Source: Azospirillum picis (GTDB lineage: Bacteria; Pseudomonadota; Alphaproteobacteria; Azospirillales; Azospirillaceae). Taken from it: a DNA stretch of 64,000 bases. Where the stretch lies: the NCBI RefSeq assembly GCF_017876115.1, contig NZ_JAGINO010000017.1, positions 98,345 through 162,344 on the forward strand, given 5' to 3'. A program made the position numbers and the translations under genes. This document shows positions 18,378 to 24,365 of this stretch, in pieces. The notes under the pieces are model-generated. The model saw nothing but the letters and a program-made list of their open reading frames with translations, was not told the DNA's origin and searched no databases. Within the stretch, counting starts at the first letter, position 1. Each line of letters begins with the position of its first letter.

Positions 18378-19340
18378 ATGTCGGTGATCGAACACAGGCC
18401 GCGAAGCGGGACGCGTGGCTACAATCTGGTGGCGCTCTTTGCCATCGGCGCCGTCGTGATTGGTTTTGGGGGCTACATCTACGAGCGCCCATCAGATGGC
18501 ATCGGGTACATGATCGGCTCAGCCATAGCGTGTCTTGCTATTGGACGGGCGATGGCGACCCCATTCACCGGCGGAAGTCGCCGCTGGATGCGCGGGGCGA
18601 CTGGCCTCACGCTATCTCTTGCGCTCCTGGTCTCGCTGAACATTGGCAAAGTCATGATGACGCGTGACGCCTATCAGTTCCGAGACTTGCTTGCGAACGC
18701 GGCCGGCCCCTTTGACCTTATGGCTAAACTGGAAGCGGCGCCGGGGAATAAGCTTGCCGCGATTACTAAGATCGCGGTCGATGCGGCGAAGGGGACCATC
18801 GATGAGATCTCCGCCGCAGCCGCAAAATTAGCCCCAGCCGAGTTAGACGCCCCCATCGATGTTGCGTCCGCCAGCACGGAAGATCTCCGCCGCCTGCATC
18901 AGGCGGCGATAATAGCCGAAAGCAATGCTCGGATGGCGGAGGCGCAGGTTGAAGTGCTGTTTGCCAGGGAGAGGGCGCGCATATCGGAGGGGGTGCGATC
19001 CGGCGAATACGGTGTAGAAATCACCAAGCCCCTCATGGATGGGATCGACAACCGGCACAGAGACTACGTGCCATATTTCAAATCTCTTTTTGATCTCAAG
19101 GCCCAGCAGTTCCGCTCCGAAGTGAACATGTTTGCTATCCTTGTGCGGGAGAGCGGGCGATTTAAGCGGGCTCCGTCTGGGCAGATCCTCTTCGCCAACT
19201 CTGCAGCGATTGGGCCGTTCAATGAGGCCGTTCAGAGCCTGAGCAGCATATCCTCTAAGCTGGAAGCTCACGTCAAGGAGGGCGAGGCGCTCGACGCGCG
19301 ATATCAGCAGGGCTTTGAGAAGGCGATCAAGAGGCGATAG
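18378..19340 (+). CDS. Immunity-region membrane protein (possible exclusion factor)
   Basis: The 320-residue protein has three hydrophobic segments in residues 15-90 (VALFAIGAVVIGFGGYIY, IGYMIGSAIACLAIGRAMA, TGLTLSLALLVSLNIGKVM) and a long, mostly helical soluble domain after that. Third-position base use is less GC-rich than in neighbours, suggesting separate acquisition. Its place between the leftward operators and the repressor gene is where lambda carries rexAB, so superinfection exclusion or another lysogenic function is plausible but inferred. MSVIEHRPRSGTRG is the start used; the upstream ATG at 18360 is an alternative. Confidence 0.7.
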   Translation: MSVIEHRPRSGTRGYNLVALFAIGAVVIGFGGYIYERPSDGIGYMIGSAIACLAIGRAMATPFTGGSRRWMRGATGLTLSLALLVSLNIGKVMMTRDAYQFRDLLANAAGPFDLMAKLEAAPGNKLAAITKIAVDAAKGTIDEISAAAAKLAPAELDAPIDVASASTEDLRRLHQAAIIAESNARMAEAQVEVLFARERARISEGVRSGEYGVEITKPLMDGIDNRHRDYVPYFKSLFDLKAQQFRSEVNMFAILVRESGRFKRAPSGQILFANSAAIGPFNEAVQSLSSISSKLEAHVKEGEALDARYQQGFEKAIKRR

Positions 19341-19419
19341 ATCAGCTACCCCCATTGGCGGCGATCGGCCCGGCGGCTTCTCTGGAAGGCCGCCTGCCGA
19401 TGAACTATACTCCGACCCC

Positions 19420-19689
19420 ATGGAGCAGCGCGTCGCAAAGCTTGAAACGGATGTCGGCGAGATCAAACGGTTGCTCAGCGACCAGATCATGCCGATGCTG
19501 ATCCGCATCGACGAGCGGCTTAACGGCGCGATGGCTCAGGCGGCCTCAAAAGCCGATCTGGCGACCGTAAAGGGCGAACTTCTGGAGAAGCTGGCCGAAA
19601 AGCCGGGCAAGAGCTACCTCTGGACCGTGCTCGCCGTGCTCGTCGGCGCGATCCTGGCCGCGGTTGCCGCTGGCGTCAGCCTGAAATAG
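19420..19689 (+). CDS. Coiled-coil protein with C-terminal membrane anchor
   Basis: The 89-residue protein has a coiled coil (MEQRVAKLETDVGEIKRLLS through about residue 40) and one C-terminal span (LWTVLAVLVGAILAAVAAGV). It resembles the architecture of XhlA-like and other small phage membrane accessory proteins. TATACT lies about 15 nt before the ATG with no Shine-Dalgarno, so it may be leaderless. A terminator follows 24 nt after the stop. Confidence 0.65.
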   Translation: MEQRVAKLETDVGEIKRLLSDQIMPMLIRIDERLNGAMAQAASKADLATVKGELLEKLAEKPGKSYLWTVLAVLVGAILAAVAAGVSLK

Positions 19690-19712
19690 CGCCTCACCCC
19701 ACCCGACAGCCC

Positions 19713-19739
19713 GCCCGCCACCTGGCCGGCGGGCTTTTT
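19713..19739 (+). terminator. Rho-independent terminator in immunity region
   Basis: A 7-bp stem (GCCCGCC with GGCGGGC), 8-nt loop, then TTTTT. It ends rightward transcription from the two membrane-protein genes. Confidence 0.85.
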
Positions 19740-19740
19740 C

Positions 19741-20341
19741 GTGTCCGCCCTGCGACAGCCTGTCGCATGTCACAATCCGTCACCTCGCATCCTGCGTCGC
19801 GCGCCGTGCCAGCTTTCGCATTTTGCAGCGGAATTTTCGAGATTGTTGCCGAACTGTGTCGGCGCCGAGGCTGCGTGAGGCGCTAACCGACATACCCCCG
19901 CATGCACGTTACGATGGCGTAACCAATTTGGACTACACACACCGATAATCGTGTGGCTAAGATGTGAGCAATCCGCGGGCACCCACCGGCGGAAGGGCCG
20001 ACCGGTCAGCAGCTAACTGACCAGTCGGCCTTTAACGAGCGCTACCTCGTCCAGGGTATCGTCTCGGCGCAACGTGCGCACGAGGCCGAAACTCACCTGT
20101 CCGGCCCTCCGGGGGCGGGTCAGATTTGCACGAGGCGGGCCACATGGGAATGCTGACTTACATATCCGCGCATGCAGTAGGGGAAAACCCCTTGCTGCGC
20201 TTAACCGCGCCCCAACCAAGGCGCGTCGCGCGACCTGTTTTCATTCCTATCTTCGAGCAATAGGCGAGATCTTTCGAGAAGATCTCGTGTCAGGCTGTTG
20301 TGAGTGTGTTCCTATTTTGTTCTACTCAGGGGTGAGCGGGT
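19741..20341. other. Non-coding part of the immunity region
   Basis: Six hundred bases without a convincing gene. Open frames on either strand read as Arg/Pro/Ser-rich shadows. It contains the long hairpin at 19993-20033, a smaller dyad near 19938-19955 (CACAC...GTGTG) and AT-rich patches near 20230-20325 that may hold promoters for the small gene at 20342. Confidence 0.5.
19993..20033. other. Long near-perfect hairpin, unknown role
   Basis: Arms of 17 bp (AAGGGCCGACCGGTCAG against CTGACCAGTCGGCCTTT, two mismatches) flank a 7-nt CAGCTAA loop. No T-run follows on either strand. It could be part of a small RNA, a protein-binding dyad or a recombination site; nothing in the window decides. Confidence 0.6.
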
Positions 20342-20521
20342 ATGGCACGGGAGTGGAAGGTGGAAGGCGACGATGTGCGCAGGATGGAGGCCATCTACGA
20401 TCAGCTTACCGAGGATGGTCGTCGTCGTCTTCTGAAGGCGGCCCTTTCGCTTGCTGCGCGGCAAGGAGGCCCAAGGCCACCGTTTCAAGCGTCCGGCGGT
20501 GCTCGCCGTCCAGAGCGTTGA
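20342..20521 (+). CDS. Small ORF antisense to the repressor 3' end
   Basis: MAREWKVEGDDVRRMEAIYD starts a 59-residue ORF with AGGGGTGAG 7 nt before the ATG. Residues 15-41 (EAIYDQLTEDGRRRLLKAAL) look like a helical domain of phage regulators. Its last 116 bases are antisense to the repressor gene. It may be a real small protein, an antisense control element, or both. Evidence is the ribosome site and composition only. Confidence 0.45.
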   Translation: MAREWKVEGDDVRRMEAIYDQLTEDGRRRLLKAALSLAARQGGPRPPFQASGGARRPER

Positions 20522-20765
20522 AGATCTCGAAGAAATGCCCCTTTTCCTCGTCAGACGTAGCCCTCGGCGGCGCGCCGGGCAGCAATTCCCACGGCTCAAC
20601 CCCGAGGACGGGCGCAATCAAGGCCATCCAGTGATCGGACAGCCGACGTTCCCCGCGCTCCAGGCGGTTCATCTGCTGTGGGGACGAGTTCACCGCATCG
20701 GCTAGAGCCTGGAGCGATAAGCCGCGCGCCTCCCGCAATTCCTTCATGCGATTGGGGTGCTTCAT
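20406..20765 (-). CDS. CI-like repressor of prophage A
   Basis: The 119-residue protein has an XRE/lambda-type HTH (residues 3-60: MKELREARGLSLQALADAVN, SPQQMNRLERGERRLSDHWM) and a short helical C-terminal part (about 75-105), without the LexA/CI protease domain. It therefore would not be cleaved by RecA-stimulated autolysis; induction must work another way, for example by an antirepressor. It faces away from the Cro-like gene, with operators O3-O5 between, and O3 lies 9 bp before its start, suggesting autoregulation. Confidence 0.85.
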   Translation of the reverse strand: MKHPNRMKELREARGLSLQALADAVNSSPQQMNRLERGERRLSDHWMALIAPVLGVEPWELLPGAPPRATSDEEKGHFFEIFNALDGEHRRTLETVALGLLAAQQAKGPPSEDDDDHPR

Positions 20766-20774
20766 CACCGCGAA

Positions 20775-20793
20775 TTTCACCGCAGCGGTGAAA
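20775..20793. promoter_or_regulatory. Operator O3 next to repressor start
   Basis: TTTCACCGCAGCGGTGAAA is a perfect 19-bp dyad related to the ATCACCAC family. It lies immediately upstream of the repressor ATG and so suits autoregulation. Confidence 0.75.
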
Positions 20794-20801
20794 ACAATGC
20801 T

Positions 20802-20818
20802 ATCACCACATCGGTGAT
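20802..20818. promoter_or_regulatory. Operator O4
   Basis: ATCACCACATCGGTGAT, a near-perfect dyad centred 26 bp from O3 and 45 bp from O5, in the repressor/Cro intergenic region. Confidence 0.75.
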
Positions 20819-20835
20819 TTTCGGTGACGAAGGGC

Positions 20836-20863
20836 TTGACGCCGATATCACCACTGTGGTGAT
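20836..20863 (+). promoter_or_regulatory. PR-like rightward early promoter with operator O5
   Basis: TTGACG at 20836-20841 is followed 5 nt later by the perfect dyad ATCACCACTGTGGTGAT (20847-20863). This is the same design as the leftward promoter: -35, 5 nt, then the operator over the spacer and -10. It would transcribe the Cro-like and replication genes; the Cro-like ATG follows at 20872. Confidence 0.7.
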
Positions 20864-20871
20864 GTAGGTGC

Positions 20872-21132
20872 ATGAAGCTCGCATCCTTTCTCGAAAAGCG
20901 CCGGATCACCCTCGCACAAATGGGGGACCTCCTGGGCGTGTCTGCCGAAGCTGTGCGCCGCTACAAGGACGGGCTTCGGTACCCTGAACCCGACATCATG
21001 GCCCGCATGCGCGAGGTCACCCGCGGGAAAGTCTCCGAAAAGGACTTTCACGAGGTGGCCATGCAGCTTGCGGCCCGGCGCGCAGAACGCCGCGCATCGC
21101 GCCGCGCTCCCGCCGAAGCGAGGGCGTCGTGA
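20872..21132 (+). CDS. Cro-like HTH protein
   Basis: The 86-residue protein has an HTH (residues 1-45: MKLASFLEKRRITLAQMGDL, GVSAEAVRRYKDGLRYPEP) followed by a basic Arg/Ala-rich tail. It is the first rightward early gene, directly after PR-like operator O5, and probably competes with the repressor for the same dyads. The stop and next start overlap (TGATG). Confidence 0.8.
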   Translation: MKLASFLEKRRITLAQMGDLLGVSAEAVRRYKDGLRYPEPDIMARMREVTRGKVSEKDFHEVAMQLAARRAERRASRRAPAEARAS

Positions 21133-21422
21133 TGGCGGCGCGCTCGATCACAGAGTTCACCCCGGCATCCGATCGGGCGGAGCGGATTGTTCGGCAGATC
21201 GGCGAGCAGGCCGAGGCTGCGCACTCCGAGTTCGGCAGTGATCTCGCCGGCTATGCGCTCGTGGCCTGGGACATGCGCGGCGGCGCCCGCACGGTGATCG
21301 ATTGCCGGGAAGGCGCCGTCGCCTTGGCTCTGGTTCCGGCCTTCGCCCACGACGCCCTGAACCGACACGTCACCGTGGCTTTCCAGCAAAGCGCCGTGAG
21401 CGAGGGCTTGGACGATGCGTGA
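21132..21422 (+). CDS. Hypothetical early phage protein
   Basis: The 96-residue product starts MAARSITEFTPASDRAERIV and has an amphipathic helical N-terminus then a beta-rich middle (YALVAWDMRGGARTVIDC). Coupled to the Cro-like gene. Not recognised. Confidence 0.6.
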   Translation: MAARSITEFTPASDRAERIVRQIGEQAEAAHSEFGSDLAGYALVAWDMRGGARTVIDCREGAVALALVPAFAHDALNRHVTVAFQQSAVSEGLDDA

Positions 21423-21424
21423 GG

Positions 21425-21577
21425 CTACTTCTTTCCTCCGCTCGGCTTTTTCGGCGCGACCTGCGTCAGCGCCGATCCTGCAGCCGACTTCGCTGCTGCG
21501 CTCGATTTCGGATCGCGCAGCACCTTGGATGCGGCGGCGGCCGCTTTCTTCCCGGTCGTCTCGTTCTTGGTCGCCAT
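21425..21577 (-). CDS. Small basic Lys/Ala-rich protein
   Basis: MATKNETTGKKAAAAASKVL begins a 50-residue, very basic Lys/Ala/Ser-rich product. Short proteins of this type recur in proteobacterial genomes and phages, but their function is unknown. It is on the strand opposite to the surrounding early operon, so it needs its own promoter. Confidence 0.6.
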   Translation of the reverse strand: MATKNETTGKKAAAAASKVLRDPKSSAAAKSAAGSALTQVAPKKPSGGKK

Positions 21578-21674
21578 TCGAATGCTCCGTGGTTGGTGTT
21601 GACAACCCCACGGTAGCACGCGCGGCCGGCGTCGTCATGGCGCCGGCCGCAACCTCCAGCACGCATGGTGCCGC

Positions 21675-21920
21675 ATGAAGCCCTGCCGCTGCCCCTGCGG
21701 GCTGGCCGTGGACCTGCGGGCCGTCGCCGCTCCCGGCTGCTACTGGGCCGCCTGCGATAGCTGCTTGGACGCCTGCTCTGCGGCGCTCCGGGACAGCCTG
21801 CGCCGGTCGGTCGAGGGCAGCCGGTCCGCCAGCCTCGCCGCTGCTGCTCGGATGCTGGCCGAGGCGAACCAGACCACGGCCGGCCTTTCCCCCGTCCGCC
21901 GCGAGCGGGCGGACGCCTGA
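21675..21920 (+). CDS. Cys-rich small phage protein
   Basis: The 81-residue protein starts MKPCRCPCGLAVDLRAVAAPG and has six Cys in its first 35 residues (CRCPCG, then CYWAACDSCLDAC), a likely zinc site, followed by an Ala/Arg helix. Not recognised. Confidence 0.6.
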   Translation: MKPCRCPCGLAVDLRAVAAPGCYWAACDSCLDACSAALRDSLRRSVEGSRSASLAAAARMLAEANQTTAGLSPVRRERADA

Positions 21921-21934
21921 ACCCCGACAAAGCA

Positions 21935-21969
21935 AGAGCCGGCCCCGCTTCCCAACGTTGGCCGGCTCT
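21935..21969 (+). terminator. Hairpin between early genes
   Basis: A 10-bp perfect inverted repeat (AGAGCCGGCC and complement) with a 15-nt loop lies just before the LuxR-type gene. It is followed by CGCG, not a T-run, so it is at best an attenuator or antiterminator target, in the place where lambda has tR1. Confidence 0.4.
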
Positions 21970-21992
21970 CGCGAACAGCAAAGGACAAGGAA

Positions 21993-22484
21993 ATGCTCTC
22001 CCAGACCCATTCCTATACCACCGGTAGTGTGTCCGTCCACGGCGCAAAGGGTGGTGGCTCTTGCCACCTTCGCGATGCCCTCGGCGGCCTGACCATGCGT
22101 CAGCGCGAGGCGGTCGAGTTGGCCGCCGCCGGCAAGACCAACAAGGAGATCGCCCGCGCGCTGCAGATCAGCGAGGGGACGGCTAAGGCCCACGTGCTGG
22201 ACGGCATGACCCGCCTCGGCGTCCCGCGCCGCGCGATGCTCGCCCCGCTCGCCGCGGACGCAGCCGACCACTCGGCGATCGACCGCCTCAGCATCAGGGA
22301 TGCCGCTGTCCTCGCCCTGGTGGCGGACGGCGCGATGGACAAGGAGATTGCCGACCGGCTGAGCATGAACATGCCCGTCGTCAAGCTGGCGCTCCGCCGT
22401 ATCCGCCGGGTGACCGGCGGCACGAGGACCACCGCGGCGGCGGCCTTCCGAGCGCACCAGCGCGCCGTCATGGAGGGTCGCTGA
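21993..22484 (+). CDS. Protein with two tandem LuxR-type HTH domains
   Basis: The 163-residue protein has one LuxR/GerE-type HTH at about 32-85 (LTMRQREAVELAAAGKTNKE, then IARALQISEGTAKAHVLDGM) and a second, more divergent one at about 97-150 (LSIRDAAVLALVADGAMDKE, IADRLSMNMPVVKLALRRIR). No receiver or ligand domain precedes them. A tandem, sensor-less arrangement is unusual and could recognise long or repeated sites. It probably regulates phage middle or late genes; strong AAGGACAAGGAA precedes the ATG. Confidence 0.75.
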   Translation: MLSQTHSYTTGSVSVHGAKGGGSCHLRDALGGLTMRQREAVELAAAGKTNKEIARALQISEGTAKAHVLDGMTRLGVPRRAMLAPLAADAADHSAIDRLSIRDAAVLALVADGAMDKEIADRLSMNMPVVKLALRRIRRVTGGTRTTAAAAFRAHQRAVMEGR

Positions 22485-22485
22485 C

Positions 22486-22770
22486 ATGGCCCATCAGCAC
22501 GCACAGGGGGCGCTCGGCGAAATCACGGCGCTCAATGCTGGCCGCAGTCGCCCGGCAGTGGGCGGCAAGGTCGGGCCGGCCGGCATCGTCCCATTCCTCC
22601 GCCTCCTGCCGCATCCAGGCGGCGCGCGGCAGGCCGCCAACGGGGCATCTCTGACCTGGCCGAACGCGCTTGTCGGCTGGGCGCGCCGCGGTGAAGCACG
22701 GCACCTGACCGTCACCGCCGGGGCCGCGCTGCTGCTTGCTCTGGCCGCCACCCTGGCCGCGGGGGTCTGA
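22486..22770 (+). CDS. Possible membrane-anchored early protein
   Basis: The 94-residue frame begins 2 nt after the LuxR-type stop and ends 4 nt before the next start, fitting the operon. It ends in a hydrophobic span (GAALLLALAATLAAGV). The opposite strand also has a protein-like frame here (22468-22794), so either reading could be real; operon continuity favours this one. Confidence 0.4.
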   Translation: MAHQHAQGALGEITALNAGRSRPAVGGKVGPAGIVPFLRLLPHPGGARQAANGASLTWPNALVGWARRGEARHLTVTAGAALLLALAATLAAGV

Positions 22771-22773
22771 GCC

Positions 22774-23148
22774 ATGCCGTTCGATCATGTCGTTCATGGC
22801 GAACATTCTGAACCCACGCCCCGTAATAGTGGTACCCGCCGCCAACGCGGTAAGGCCGCACTGCTGCGCGGGATCTCCGGGCTGAAGATCGTCCTGTGCA
22901 ACATCACCCGCGCTGTGCGCCGTCGCCTGCCGCCGGTGAAGCCCGCCCATCATCTGGCCGGTATCCTGCGCCTGTCGCCCCGGCAGTGCATGGACAAGCT
23001 GAACGGCACGGCCCGTTGGACGCTGACCGACCTCGTCGCCCTGGCCGTCCACTTCGGGAAGGGCTTCGCCGAGGCGGCGTTCCATGGGGCTGATGGCCGG
23101 GCGGAAAAGCCGCGCCGCCGTCGGTTCCGTTGGGGGAGGGCCGCTTGA
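22774..23148 (+). CDS. DNA-binding HTH protein (possible CII-like activator)
   Basis: The 124-residue protein has a basic N-terminus and an XRE-like HTH around residues 58-100 (HHLAGILRLSPRQCMDKLNG, then TLTDLVALAVHFGKGFAEA). It lies between Cro and the replication genes, where lambda has cII. A regulatory role is inferred from fold and position. Stop and next start overlap (TGATG). Confidence 0.65.
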   Translation: MPFDHVVHGEHSEPTPRNSGTRRQRGKAALLRGISGLKIVLCNITRAVRRRLPPVKPAHHLAGILRLSPRQCMDKLNGTARWTLTDLVALAVHFGKGFAEAAFHGADGRAEKPRRRRFRWGRAA

Positions 23149-23423
23149 TGGCCGGAACCGACCTGCAGGGCTTCCCGATCCGCACCATCAACACCCGCGC
23201 TCGGCAAGGTGCGCTCGATCTGGCCGGCATGGTGGAGGCCGCCATCGCCAAGGGCGCCGCCGTCTGTCGCGTCACCCCCGAGATGATCGTCGAGTACGAG
23301 CGCCGCGCCATGGGCATCGCCACCGAGGCGGCCAAGGCCCGCACCAACCGGGGCGGCAACAGCGCAGCGAAGCGCGCCACCCGTGTCCGGGCGAATGCCT
23401 GGAAGAACGGGGCGCGGTCATGA
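23148..23423 (+). CDS. Hypothetical early phage protein
   Basis: The 91-residue product starts MAGTDLQGFPIRTINTRARQ and ends in a basic Lys/Arg/Asn stretch; the middle is helical (GMVEAAIAKGAAVCRVTPEM). It overlaps both neighbours by ATGA-type junctions, consistent with one translated operon. Not recognised. Confidence 0.6.
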   Translation: MAGTDLQGFPIRTINTRARQGALDLAGMVEAAIAKGAAVCRVTPEMIVEYERRAMGIATEAAKARTNRGGNSAAKRATRVRANAWKNGARS

Positions 23424-23644
23424 GCGCGGGCGCGGACCTTATGCGTGTCACGAATATTTTGTGCCGCGAGCGCGCCCGCCAGGGCCGGACGCAGAACGAA
23501 GTCGCCCGGTCCATGGGCCGGGCGCAAACGACCCTCTCCCGCTACGAGAACGGCTCAATGCTCCCCGACGTGGAGGCCCTGTTTCTGTGGGCTGCTGCGC
23601 TGGGCGGGCGGGTCGTTGTGGAATTCCCAAAGGAGGCCGCATGA
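23420..23644 (+). CDS. XRE-family HTH protein
   Basis: The 74-residue single-domain HTH (MSAGADLMRVTNILCRERAR, QNEVARSMGRAQTTLSRYEN, then MLPDVEALFLWAAALGGRVV) is a typical small Cro/CI-type DNA-binding protein. It is the third HTH protein in this early operon, and its target is unknown. ATGA overlaps at both ends. Confidence 0.75.
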   Translation: MSAGADLMRVTNILCRERARQGRTQNEVARSMGRAQTTLSRYENGSMLPDVEALFLWAAALGGRVVVEFPKEAA

Positions 23645-23940
23645 CCGCCTGCCCCAAATGCCATGAAGAACTGGATGGCGAACTGATCGCCCAGATGACC
23701 GAGAAGAGCATTGTCGGGTTTCGGGTTGTCCCGAACGAAGGCGAGCTGCTGACGGCTGAAACGGTCGGCGGCGCCATCGCCAACATGCAGAAGTTGCTGT
23801 CGGCCGTCAGCAAAGAAGTCGGCATCTCTACCACGGTGCTGGTCAAGTCCGTCGCCACCGACGAGGCCGGCGCGGTCGACGTGCAGTTGCTGGTGATGCG
23901 CTTGGCGAAGGGTGTTCGGAAGTCGCGGGGCGCAGCATGA
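23641..23940 (+). CDS. Zinc-knuckle early phage protein
   Basis: The 99-residue protein starts MTACPKCHEELDGELIAQMT with a CPKC knuckle, and the remainder is alternating helix/strand (FRVVPNEGELLTAETVGGAI, AVDVQLLVMRLAKGVRKSRG). Only one Cys pair is visible, so a zinc site would need dimerisation or His. Function unknown. Confidence 0.6.
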   Translation: MTACPKCHEELDGELIAQMTEKSIVGFRVVPNEGELLTAETVGGAIANMQKLLSAVSKEVGISTTVLVKSVATDEAGAVDVQLLVMRLAKGVRKSRGAA

Positions 23941-24167
23941 CCCCCGAAACCCGCGCCGTCCTGCTGGCCACACCCGGAAGCCGCAGCAACACGGCACACC
24001 GGGCCGCCGACATCGCCCGGTACGCCGAGCAGGAGCCCATGGCCGTCAAGCCGGTGCTGGAGCGCCTGGTCGGCATGGGGCTGGTCGAGAGCCGGCGCGT
24101 CCCGCGCGACCTGCTGTATTTCCGGACCGCACAGGGCGACCGCGTGGCGGCTGGGGGTCGGTCATGA
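23937..24167 (+). CDS. Small winged-helix-like protein
   Basis: The 76-residue protein has a winged-helix pattern: helix AHRAADIARYAEQEPMAVKP, recognition helix region VLERLVGMGLVESRRV, then a short wing DLLYFRTAQGDRV. It overlaps both neighbours by four bases. It probably binds DNA. Confidence 0.6.
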   Translation: MTPETRAVLLATPGSRSNTAHRAADIARYAEQEPMAVKPVLERLVGMGLVESRRVPRDLLYFRTAQGDRVAAGGRS

Positions 24168-24358
24168 CCCCCGACACCGCCCCCGGCCTGGTGCTGGCCG
24201 CCTCCGTCGCCCGCAGCCGCGCCAAGCTGATCCGCTCCGGCACGAAGGGCGGCAGCGCGGCGGCGATCGGTCTGGAGGATCTCGCCGCCGAATACGAGCG
24301 CATGGCCCGTCGCGCCGAGGCGCGGGCCGCGCAGCCCGACCTGCTGGCCGCGGAGTAG
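24164..24358 (+). CDS. Short helical early protein
   Basis: The 64-residue Ala/Arg-rich helical protein (MTPDTAPGLVLAASVARSRA, EDLAAEYERMARRAEARAA) is coupled by ATGA to the gene before it. It is directly upstream of the replication initiator. Not recognised. Confidence 0.55.
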   Translation: MTPDTAPGLVLAASVARSRAKLIRSGTKGGSAAAIGLEDLAAEYERMARRAEARAAQPDLLAAE

Positions 24359-24365
24359 CCTGACC

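Noticed and set aside
20074..20634. 186-codon forward frame across the immunity region
   Set aside because: Arg/Ser/Cys-rich, crosses the repressor gene in antisense, and no ribosome site; only the shorter 20342 ORF in another frame has one.
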